The translations under genes were made by a program, and so were the position numbers. 64,000 nt of DNA from Cutaneotrichosporon cavernicola (lineage: Eukaryota > Basidiomycota > Tremellomycetes > Trichosporonales > Trichosporonaceae): positions 1,364,001-1,428,000 of the forward strand of contig NC_083395.1 in NCBI RefSeq assembly GCF_030864355.1, written 5' to 3'. Below, in pieces: positions 43,153-52,662 of the stretch; the stretch's first letter is position 1; every line of letters starts with the position of its first letter. Below the pieces are notes generated by a model that searched no databases, was not told the origin of the DNA, and was given only the letters and a program-made list of their open reading frames with translations.

Positions 43153-43676
43153 CTACAGCTGCACACCTCTGGGGTAGCGGGCATGCACGCCAAGCTGCGG
43201 TCAGCATCGCCCGTGGGAGAGTGGGGGAGGGAAGGCTGCTCGAGAGTATAGCTAGCGGTGCAGCCAGAGCTACAACATCCGAGTTTCTGCGCCCTTGGGT
43301 AGGCGCCAGGTAGAGTGCAGAGTGGAGTCGAGGCGTGACCTGAGTGAAAGACATTGGCACTCACCTGCAAGCCACAGAACACCATGAACACGGCATACAC
43401 GATCGCGGACGTGTAACAGAGCTTGGCGACAAAGTCCGGGTCCTCAGGATCCTCGTGAGAACTGGTAAGGCCATATGCGCGGTGGCTGAAGAAGTATCCG
43501 AACACTGGGCGTCAGTACGAGAGTGAGGGCGAGGAAGGTGTAGGAAGACGCACCGGACAGGATGATGACGCCGAAGAACGAGAGAACGGTACAGCAGCCC
43601 GCTGCATGTCAGATTGCAGCACATAAACATGCTTACCCATGCCGGGGGAGACGACGGGCCTAATGTTAAGGACCAT
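43153..43676 (-). CDS. V-ATPase V0 subunit f (Ypr170w-b / RNAseK family)
   Basis: Four exons, 43637-43676, 43554-43601, 43365-43504 and 43153-43194, encode 89 residues. The protein has RPVVSPGMAGCCTVLSFFGVIILSV in the N-terminal half, including the first span, an EDPEDPD loop, a second span (AIVYAVFMVFCGLQ), then a basic tail. This matches the yeast subunit f in length, order and key residues (CCTVLS, DPED, VFCG). It is part of the membrane rotor/stator sector of the vacuolar proton pump. I chose the last acceptor (CTGACCGCAG) because it yields a short family-like tail; the nearer alternatives give long unrelated tails or unusable introns. It is divergent from NOC1. Confidence 0.87.
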
Positions 43677-43879
43677 GTTGGACTGGTTGTGATGGGGGAT
43701 GTAAATGGCAACAGCAACAGCAACAGCAACAGCGACGCTCACCCTGTCGGTGGGTCGTCACGGGTGACGTTTGGGTCATATCAGAACGCGGCGAATTCCA
43801 CGCAATTAATTTTGAGATTGAGGCCTCCACTGCATAATTTCTGAAGATCACCTTGTTGACCTCCACCACAACTAACACC
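43677..43879. promoter_or_regulatory. Divergent promoter, V-ATPase f / NOC1
   Basis: 203 bases between start codons. It contains about four tandem CAACAG units at 43709-43733 (part of the minus-strand leader). Confidence 0.55.
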
Positions 43880-46800
43880 ATGTTCAAGAACAAGGGCAAG
43901 AAGAGCGGGCCCAGCGGGCCCAGCGCACCCAAGGCGCGCAAGTCTTTCGAGGGCTCCAAGCCTGCACGCGGGGGGATTAGCGACGAGCTTCGGCAGGCTG
44001 TGGCCGACCTCGGCGGCGACGATGAGGATCTCGAGCTCATCGCTGGCGTAGACAACGACGACGGGGATGATGTGATCGCGGCCAAGGGGGCGGCTATGGA
44101 TGAGGTGAGTTTGCTGGCATAGTTGTGTGGAGCTGACAACAGGGCGACCTGCGGAAAGCGTTGGGTAACTTCATGAAGGGCCTCGACTTTGGGAATGCGG
44201 GTGCGCCGGCACCCAAGGCCGAGGAGGAGGACGAGGCCGAGGAGGAGAGCGAGGATGAGGATGAGGATGAGGATGAGGATGAGGATGAGGATGAGGATGA
44301 AGAGGAGTCCGACGGCAGTGATAAGGCTGAGGAGGACGAGGAGGAGGAGGAGAGCGACGAGGAGGACCACAGGGAGGACGAGGTCAAGCCACAGCCCAAG
44401 GCTGCACCAGAACCTACACCCGAGGCCGCGCCTCAAAGAACCGACCCCGAGCCGACCAGTGGAAGGGTGAGTTGACATTGTTAGAGCGGAGCTGACACCA
44501 GGCCGTCCCCGCCGAGCCTACTTGGGCCGACCTCGTGCCCGAGCTCTCGACGCCCAACAAGCCACTGGGCCGCGTTGCCCCCGAGATTCTCAATAACTAC
44601 CGCCAGCGCGGCGAGCGTCTGCTCTCAGAGCTCCCGAAGCCCCAGCGCGTCGGCAGCAGCAGCGACGCGGCGTTCATCTCGCAGATCCTTTCGAGCGGTA
44701 CCCACAACGACAAACTGTCTGCTCTGGTTCTCATTGTGCGCGAGAGCCCGATCCACGGTGTCTCGGAGCTCGAGCGCCTCCGCAACATGGCCGGATGGCG
44801 TGACGGTGCACCTGGCGGTGGAGCGCGTGACCTGCGCCTGGCTTCGGTGCGCGCGCTTGCCGACTGGTGGGTGACTGGCGGCGGCAAGGCTGCAGGCAAG
44901 CTCAAGTGAGTCTTTCTTACGGCGCTTCTGACTCCAGATACTTTGCCGACCAGCCGCTTCTCGCTCACCCCGACGTCACGGACCGGCACCTCGTCGTTTT
45001 CATGTTCGAGGACTTCCTCAAGAAGTGGTTCTTCAACCTCCTCCAGATCCTCGAGGCGCTTACCCACGACCAGCTGCCATACGTGCGTATGAAGGCGCTC
45101 GACGTCGTTTTCCAGCTGCTCTCGGGCAACGCGGAGCAGGAACAGAACCTGCTCCGCCTCGGCGTCAACAAGCTCGGCGACAACGACCGCGCCGTTGCGT
45201 CCAAGGCGAGCTACCATCTCCTCCATCTGCTGCAGGTCCACCCGGCTATGAAGGCCGTGGTTGCGCGCGAGGTATCGGCACTCGTGCTCAAGACGACACT
45301 GACGGGCCCCGCTGGCGCCGCTTCCTCGGGCGCGCATATGCGTTTCGACGACGATGAGCCCAAGAAGAAGGAGGAGAAGAAGGAGGTCAACGACCACGGG
45401 CGGTACTACGGCCTCATCACGCTCAACCAGATGACGCTCACGAGCAAGGACAACGACGTTGCTGGCCGCCTGGTGGAGGTATACTTTGAGGTGTTCCGCG
45501 AGATCCTGGGTGACGAGGAGAAGCGCGGCGACGCGGTCGACGAGGACGAGGAGCGCGAGAAGATCACCGGCAAGGTCGGCAAGTGGCAGGGACGCCGGAA
45601 GGGTGCCAAGGCCAAGGGCGGACGCAAGGAGGAGGAGGAGCTTGTCGAGTCTGGCGCGGCCAAGCTCATCGCGGCCGTTCTGACCGGTATCAATCGTGCG
45701 CTGCCGTTCGCCAAGCTCGACGAGGGCCTGTTCTCGGGGTACATGGAGACTCTGTTCAAGATCTGCCACGCGGGGACGTTCAACACTTCGATCCAGGCGC
45801 TCCAGCTCATCTTCCAGGTGTCCAAGTCTCGCCAGACGGTCAGCGACCGCTTTTACCGGACACTGTATGAGTCGCTGTTTGACTCTCGCCTTCTCATGTC
45901 CTCCAAGCAAGCCATGTACCTCAACCTTTTGTTCAAGGCGCTCAAGCACGACACGTCGTTGCCGCGCGTCATGGCCTTTGTCAAGCGCCTCTTGCAGATG
46001 CTGACGCTGCACCAGCCGCCTTTCATCTCAGGCGCACTGTACCTCCTCGGCGAGTTGTTCAACACCATGCCGGGTTTGCGGCGCATGCTCATCGAGCCCG
46101 AGGACGATGGCGAGGAGCACTTTGTCGATGCCGACGGCGACAAGCCGGCCAAGGCCGAGGCGAACAAGACCTCTGGGCCAGTATATGACGGCAAGAAGCG
46201 CGAGCCTCAGTACGCGCACGCCGACACGAGCTGTCTCTGGGAGCTCCTGCCATTCACGACGCACTTCCATCCCAGTGTTGCGCTTCAGGCCAACCAGCTG
46301 CTCATGGGCGAGCAGCTGACTGGCTCGCCCGACATTTCGCTCAACACGCTCATCTCGTTCCTCGACAAGTTTGTGTACCGCAACCCGAAGAAGACGGCGG
46401 CGGCAAAGGGCGCGAGTATCATGCAGCCCGCGGCTGTCAGCGACCACACTGGAACGGTTATTCGGATGCGCGGCGCGCGCGCAGGTGGCGACGCGGTCAA
46501 CTCGGAGTCGTTCTGGCGCAAGAAGGTCGAGGACGTGCCTGCCGACCAGCTGTTCTTCCACAAGTTCTTCGCAACCAAGCTCGCACGCAAGGAGGCTTCC
46601 AAAAAGAAGCGCGGTGCGGACGACGAGGAGATGAGCGAGAACGAGTTCCCGGAGAGCCTGGGAGGTTCGGATGAGGAGGGATCGGAGGAGGAAGAAGGAG
46701 GAGAGAAGGACGAGGAGAGCGACTTGGAAGAGGCCGAGATCTGGAAGGCCATGCAGGGCACGATGCCGGACGCTGGCGACGACATGGGCCTGTCTGACGA

Positions 46801-47191
46801 CTCGGATGGGGACGTCGACTACTCGTCCGACGAGGAGGGAGGAGAAGGGAAGGAGGTAGAGGAGGTAGAGGAGGGCGAAGATGATGAGGAGGAGGTAGAG
46901 GATGAGGGCATGGAGTCGGACGACGCTGGCGACCGCGACGACGTGTCGGACGACGAGGACTTCCCATCGTTCGCCGAGGACGACGACGACCTCATCTCGC
47001 TCGACGAGATGCCGGACGAGGTTCTCAATGCCGAGAGTGAGGAGGACGAAGAGGAGGAGGAGGACCCCGCAGCAGGTGCCAAGCGCAAGCGCCGCGAGGA
47101 GCGCAAGGAACGGCGTAAGAAGCGCAAGGAGATGCCGGCGTTTGCAAGCTACGAGGACTACGCCAAGCTTATCGAGGCGGACAGCGAGTAG
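43880..47191 (+). CDS. MAK21: Ribosome biogenesis factor Noc1/Mak21 (CEBPZ)
   Basis: Four exons, 43880-44104, 44143-44466, 44502-44905 and 44938-47191, encode 1068 residues. A basic start precedes an acidic tract (Glu/Asp repeats from a GAGGAT hexamer). The core includes YFADQPLLAHPDVTDRHLVVFMFEDFLKKWFF, YYGLITLNQMTL, the CBF/Mak21 block (LNLLFKALKHD, VMAFVKRLLQM, FISGALYLLGELFN) and LWELLPFTTHFHPSVALQA. A long acidic region and a basic KRKRREERKERRKKRKEMPAF tail end it. With Noc2 it escorts early 60S precursors in the nucleolus. Introns end CTGACAACAG, CTGACACCAG and CTGACTCCAG. Its stop is 38 bases from that of the next, convergent gene. Confidence 0.95.
44251..44299 (+). repeat. In-frame GAGGAT hexanucleotide repeat in NOC1
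   Basis: Eight units of GAGGAT encode alternating Glu-Asp in the acidic N-terminal tract. Such a repeat can change length by slippage without shifting frame. Confidence 0.9.
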
Positions 47192-47229
47192 GGATTATAG
47201 ATGCATTACACCCCTGGTTGCCAAGTGTA

Positions 47230-48654
47230 TTAAGTGAAGTTTAGTCTTATCTCAGGCATGGATCTGTTTTCTAATGGCGGCCTGTTGGCCTTCTCTTCCC
47301 TCATCCCGGGTCCTGCTGGCTCCGCATCAGCCGCGAGCTCGGGCACGAGCGCGAGCACGGCAGCATCGTAAACCATCCCCACGAGGTGGGCATTACACCC
47401 CGCGTCGCCAAGCATGTCTACTGCCCTCCCCAAATCCAGTCCGAGTCCCATGCCACCACGTCTCCTCAAGATCTCCCTCAACCGCTCCTTCATGACGTCC
47501 GCTTCGTCCGCACTCGGCTCGACTGGCGGCGGACCGGGCCATCCATCAGGGAAGAGCACGCGTTCGAGCAGCGCGACGACCTTGACCCCCATCTCAGGCG
47601 TAAGAAGCAAGTCGAGGAGGTACGGTGCCAAACGGTCGGCCGCGGGTCCAAACAGAGTAGCAAGGACATCGACAGCGCCGAGTGTCAATCTGAGCCCTAG
47701 TCGAGGGGCGGGGGAGAGGAAGAGTGCACTCTCGCGCAAGAGTACGACCCAGGGATCGAGGACGTGGTTCTTCGTGGGAGGCGGCGCACCACTCCAAGCT
47801 GCAGTGAGGAAGATTGCGCCGTTCCAAAGCAATGTGACGAAGGCAAGGAGGCACGTCCACACATATAAAACGGCGTCAAGGACGTATGCGGCGTGGGCAC
47901 CGAGTTTCGCTGGCAAACCTTTGGTCGGCAGAGATGGTGTAGATGGGAGGGCGGGCTTGTCGAGGTGTTTGAGGAGGAGCTCAGCCCAGAACCACGGCGC
48001 TACGAGACGTTTCCCCACGCCGCCTAGGACCGAGCGAGCGACGACTTCACGCACGATGAGCCGTTGCGCATCCGCCTCATACTCTAGTGGTGGGAGGGCG
48101 TGCGCAAGGAGCGCGTCGGCTAGAGCGGTGAGGTACGCGGGGTTGAGGGCGTATTCTTCTTCTGGATGGGAGGAGATGGGGGCTGGAGCGAGGGTGACGA
48201 CACGCAGCGGTAGGCGGGCGTGATATGCCTCTGGGACGGATGCGAGAGACGATCCATGAGCAGAGGAAAGGGTGTGCAGGTGTGTTGCCAGTAGGGTGGG
48301 GAGGTGGGAGAGGAGTAAAGTATGCAGACGGTCACGGTCGAGTGTGAGGCTGCGGGCTACTGGGGCAACAATGTCCCTATTGATGGCCGGAAGGAGGGCT
48401 GTATCGCGGCTCAACCGGCCATACCATTGTTGGATGTAGGCGCGGAGTGCGAGGGCGATGAGGTGGTAGATTCTATCGTGGAGGTCGGAGACCGACGCCC
48501 CCTCTTCTGAAGGGTGAGGGAAGAGGGACGGGAGAAGGATCACTTCCGGCTCAGCTTTGGATGCAAGGGGCCAAGTTGTGCGCGAACTGATTGGGCCGGT
48601 GGGTGCTAGGAGTTGCTGTGCAAGCGGCAAGTCGCGCCGCCTTGGACGCGGCAT
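47230..48654 (-). CDS. PXA-domain protein
   Basis: A single exon encoding 474 residues. Residues about 57-95 (DLHDRIYHLIALALRAYIQQWYGRLS, then LLPAINRDI) are the start of a PXA (PX-associated) domain, which continues to about residue 230 (LIVREVVARSVLGG). A hydrophobic stretch follows (VLYVWTCLLAFVTLLWNGAIFLTAAW), then a Leu-rich C-terminus. No PX or RGS domain is seen, so it resembles the short fungal PXA proteins rather than full sorting nexins. It probably sits on an endosomal or ER-derived membrane and binds lipid, as inferred from the family. It faces away from histone H4 across 570 bases. Confidence 0.8.
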   Translation of the reverse strand: MPRPRRRDLPLAQQLLAPTGPISSRTTWPLASKAEPEVILLPSLFPHPSEEGASVSDLHDRIYHLIALALRAYIQQWYGRLSRDTALLPAINRDIVAPVARSLTLDRDRLHTLLLSHLPTLLATHLHTLSSAHGSSLASVPEAYHARLPLRVVTLAPAPISSHPEEEYALNPAYLTALADALLAHALPPLEYEADAQRLIVREVVARSVLGGVGKRLVAPWFWAELLLKHLDKPALPSTPSLPTKGLPAKLGAHAAYVLDAVLYVWTCLLAFVTLLWNGAIFLTAAWSGAPPPTKNHVLDPWVVLLRESALFLSPAPRLGLRLTLGAVDVLATLFGPAADRLAPYLLDLLLTPEMGVKVVALLERVLFPDGWPGPPPVEPSADEADVMKERLREILRRRGGMGLGLDLGRAVDMLGDAGCNAHLVGMVYDAAVLALVPELAADAEPAGPGMREEKANRPPLENRSMPEIRLNFT

Positions 48655-49583
<929 letters not shown>

Positions 49584-50504
49584 GTGCCATCGTACTCGCG
49601 ACACTAGGTCGCTGGAGGAGGAGGAGGAGTTTTCGTTTTCGCTCGTCTTTTTGCCGTCGCACTATGCGACGATGATGCATTTCGAAGTTACCTGTTACAT
49701 ATTGTTGCTGTTTGTGTTGGAGTTGGTTTGTGGTGGATGGGAGAACTACGCGACGATGATGCATTTCGAAGTTGCTTGTTACATATTGTTGCTGTTTTGT
49801 GCTAGAGTTGGTTTGTGGTGGATGGGAGAACGGTGGAGAATGGGTGGTGGCGAAGAAGGCCGTTTGGGTGGCGAGCGGCGGTGATGGGAAGACGGGGGAA
49901 GAAACAGGGCGCTCGGAGACGTCAGGGGTATACCGTCGACTGCGAAAATCGTCTGCATCTGAGTTGGGTGGGGCGTTGGCAATCTGCCAGCCATCAGCCA
50001 TTGCTGGTCAACATCTACGCCGCCTGGTTGCTTTGGGTTGTACTGCTAGCCTGTTGGGGGGTGAGGGCATCTGCCAGGTTGCCGGCACGCCTTGTCGAAT
50101 CCTGTCCCACAATAACCAATAATGCGCCAGTCGAGGTCAAGCAACCTGTCCCACCATGGCTATTCTGACCCCATGTCTACCTGAGGCGCATCCGCAAGCT
50201 CCCTCACACTTGAACCCATGCTCTCATTTGTCATCATGGGTTTCTATGTGCATGTACGTGGGTAGTAGAAGAGGGACCAGGCGCGCGCAGAGAACGCGCT
50301 CAAGTGAAAGGTGCGGTCTTCGCTTGGCCCAAGGCCCCATGACCTATGGCTCCTAACCACAAGGCCACAAGCTGAGATATGACACAGAAGCGTGCCATAC
50401 AAGCCTAGATGAACCAACCTTGCCCTCGAAGCTTCATGACTCCACTCCACCACCGCCAACCTCCACACCATCATGCCACGCGTCAGTGCCACGCCACATG
50501 CCGT
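49584..50504. other. Convergent spacer between H4 and NDUFA13
   Basis: About 920 bases with an 84-base tandem duplication at 49662-49830. ORFs in it are short and overlapping. No RNA gene seen. Confidence 0.55.
49662..49830. repeat. Two-copy tandem duplication (84-base unit) downstream of H4
   Basis: Copy 1 begins CTATGCGACGATGATGCA at 49662 and copy 2 begins CTACGCGACGATGATGCA at 49746. The copies differ by only about six substitutions or single-base indels. They begin about 80 bases past the H4 stop and so probably lie in or just beyond the 3' UTR. Confidence 0.9.
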
Positions 50505-50601
50505 CACCACCACCACCACCACCACCACCACCACCACCACCACCACCACCACCACCACCACCACCACCACCACCACCACCACCACCACCACCACCACCAC
50601 C
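50505..50601. repeat. CAC trinucleotide microsatellite, about 32 uninterrupted units
   Basis: 97 bases of perfect CAC repeat (GTG on the other strand). It ends 27 bases beyond the NDUFA13 stop codon, so in that gene's RNA it would read as a (GUG)n tract in the 3' UTR. Frames through it encode only poly-His, poly-Thr or poly-Pro and are not genes. Confidence 0.97.
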
Positions 50602-50628
50602 GCCGTTGCCATGTATACATTCTGCCGC

Positions 50629-51446
50629 TTAGAGGACGGCAATAGTGCCAGGGTTATACCGCTTCGTGTTGTAGACCGACTTGCCGACCTGATGTCAGCT
50701 CGAGCACACAGAGTACAACTGCCGCCAGAACAACACATGCTGCTCCAGCGGTCTGCACGCAACTCACCTCCCAGCCCTCAACGTCCTTCATAATCTCCGT
50801 CTCGCGCGCCAGCGCCGCCTGTGACCGGCGGTATTCGTCACGGTCCTGCTCTGCCAGGATCGCCGGGACGAGGTAGATGCGCGACCACGCGTTCTCACGC
50901 GCGAGCTCACTGGTGTTAGCGGGACTCGAATTGCAAGCGAGGAGGAGGGTATGGGGATATCTCGACAGCTGAACAACTTGTCCACAGCTGTGCGTACCCA
51001 AGCCACCACCCGAGCTCCCTCCAGTTGCGCCGACTCAAGAACACCTCTCCTCCCTTTGCGCGCACACTCACCGCCTCTCGTTGACACCCGCGCCGTAGCG
51101 CCAGAAACCAAGGGCGCAAATGGCAATGCACCCGCCGAACATTGCGATACCGCCGACGCCACGCACAGGCAGGTTGCGCTTGAACTTGACGTTTTCGTAG
51201 CCGCCGGGCGGCGGCATGTCCCTGGGATTAGCGTGATTGAGCGCGTGTGCAGATGTGCGCGGAGATATGTTGGAGGAGGAGCACGGGCACAGAGGCAAGG
51301 TGGAGGAGGGTTCGAGGGTCCGAGGGCATCTCGGTCATCCACCTCCGTCTCCTCTATGCCTCGCCCAGCCTCCTCTCCTCTCATATGCGCAATACGCACT
51401 GCCGGAAACCGTGGAAGCCGTTGGGGTTGGCGTTCGGGTGGGACAT
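50629..51446 (-). CDS. Mitochondrial complex I subunit NDUFA13 (GRIM-19 / B16.6)
   Basis: Four exons, 51400-51446, 51072-51221, 50768-50909 and 50629-50688, encode 132 residues. Joining gives QDMPPPGGYENVKFKRNLPVRG, the family's signature N-terminal block, then one membrane span (GGIAMFGGCIAICALGFW), ERRELARENAWSRIYLVPAILAEQDR, and IMKDVEGWEVGKSVYNTKRYNPG near the end. This accessory subunit of NADH:ubiquinone oxidoreductase helps anchor the peripheral arm in the inner membrane. Introns are long for the window (178, 162 and 79 nt) and end CTAATCCCAG, CTAACACCAG and CTGACATCAG. The gene shows the organism keeps respiratory complex I. Confidence 0.93.
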
Positions 51447-52662
51447 CTGGGGTTAGCCGTGGATTTGGGAACATGGCGGAGCGGGCGGTGCGGGCGGGGC
51501 AGGAACAACGGGCAAGGAACGGCGAACAGAGCGAGCGCAGCGAGGCGTGGGTTGTGCAGCGGAGCGTGGGTGTGCAGCGGTGTGTTGACAGGACACCCAG
51601 TCGTGTTCGGCGTTGCGCAAGTCTCGTGCAGTCGCCAAGTCGCTCTGAGGAAGACCCAACGAGACGCCGCGCACGCCGCGCATCGGACCCTGTGTTTGTT
51701 GTGCCGCTGGTCGATGTCCACTTGATGCCGGGTTCGTCCTGCCCGCCGCAGCCGTCGCCGGCGGCGTACTCACTGTCGATGATGCTCTGGTCTGGGTACA
51801 GCGGACGAATCGGGCGTGATGGTGGTGGTCAGCCTCGCCGGATGAATATCTGTCATCATTTTATTGCTTTTCTCCGCCCGGATGGTTCACTCTGAAAACG
51901 GCCAGGTCCATGAAACATATCCATACCGGTGTCGCGTGGCAAGTCCGTTTCGGTCGACAATGCCGGGTTCTTCGGTCAGGCCTCTTTGATGTCGGGTTCT
52001 TCGGTCATGGCCTCTGATGTCGGGTTCTTCGGTCAGGCCTCTCTGATCTCTGAAGCATGCATCTCGCCGGCTTTTACGTTCCGCTTGCTGACGAAACGGC
52101 TTGCCCGCCAGAACCGGGGACATTCCGGCCGGGCTCACCCGCAATGGCCTGGACGCGCTCATGGTTCGCGGGCTTTGCTGCAGCGACATTGGCCGGGCCC
52201 CGGATGGCATGTCTGACATGTCTGTACGCGTCGCGTCGGACCACACGCAATTAGCAATGAGCTGAAACGTGCCTCTGCCACCGTGCAGGAGAGTGGTCGG
52301 TGCGCAGGGGTTCTGATAATCTGTTTTCATGTGTCCATTTTGTTGTTCAAACGCTTGGGCCTTGTGGCGGGTCGGGCTCGGCCTCGGCCTCGGGCATACC
52401 AGCGTCGCTGGCTGGCTGCTGACACAAGATGGGTCGTCCGGGCTCCGTTGCCTTCAGTCGCACACTTCTTGTGCCTGTCTCTGATGGTCTTTGCTTGAAT
52501 GAGCGCACGTCGGCGACTCTTGTCCGCCTAGCTCGCAGCGACAGCCTCGCGCACTGGTGATATTCACATGACATTATGACCAGGAGTACAAATACACTAT
52601 TTGTGCAACGAGGCATTAGGGATCTCATGAGATCATGTAAAGGCAGCGAATGTACAGGATAA
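51447..52662. other. Spacer between NDUFA13 and the VTT-domain gene
   Basis: About 1.2 kb without a supported gene. It includes the NDUFA13 promoter and the 3' flank of the VTT-domain gene. A three-copy 28-29-base tandem repeat is at 51962-52047. The open frame on + from 50951 to 51895 is antisense to NDUFA13 and rejected. Confidence 0.5.
51962..52047. repeat. Three-copy 28-29-base tandem repeat
   Basis: Units start at 51962, 51991 and 52019, each beginning G(C/T)CGGGTTCTTCGGTCA and ending GAT. Differences are a few substitutions and one base of length. No function can be read from it. Confidence 0.85.

Noticed and set aside
43361..43505. Read-through C-terminus for V-ATPase subunit f (VSANVFHS...)
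   Set aside because: It translates the GTGAGT donor and intron; splicing to 43194 gives a family-like short tail.
44597..46012. 471-residue minus frame opposite NOC1
   Set aside because: Leu/Arg/Glu-rich shadow of the NOC1 exon 4 reading frame.
50409..50793. Frames through the CAC repeat (poly-His, poly-Pro, poly-Thr)
   Set aside because: They exist only because of the microsatellite and lie in the 3' flank of NDUFA13.
50951..51895. 314-residue + strand open frame
   Set aside because: Antisense to NDUFA13, whose four exons join into a recognisable family member; this frame shows no domain.
51962..52047. CRISPR-like array
   Set aside because: The three units are contiguous with no spacers; it is a simple tandem repeat in a eukaryotic genome.
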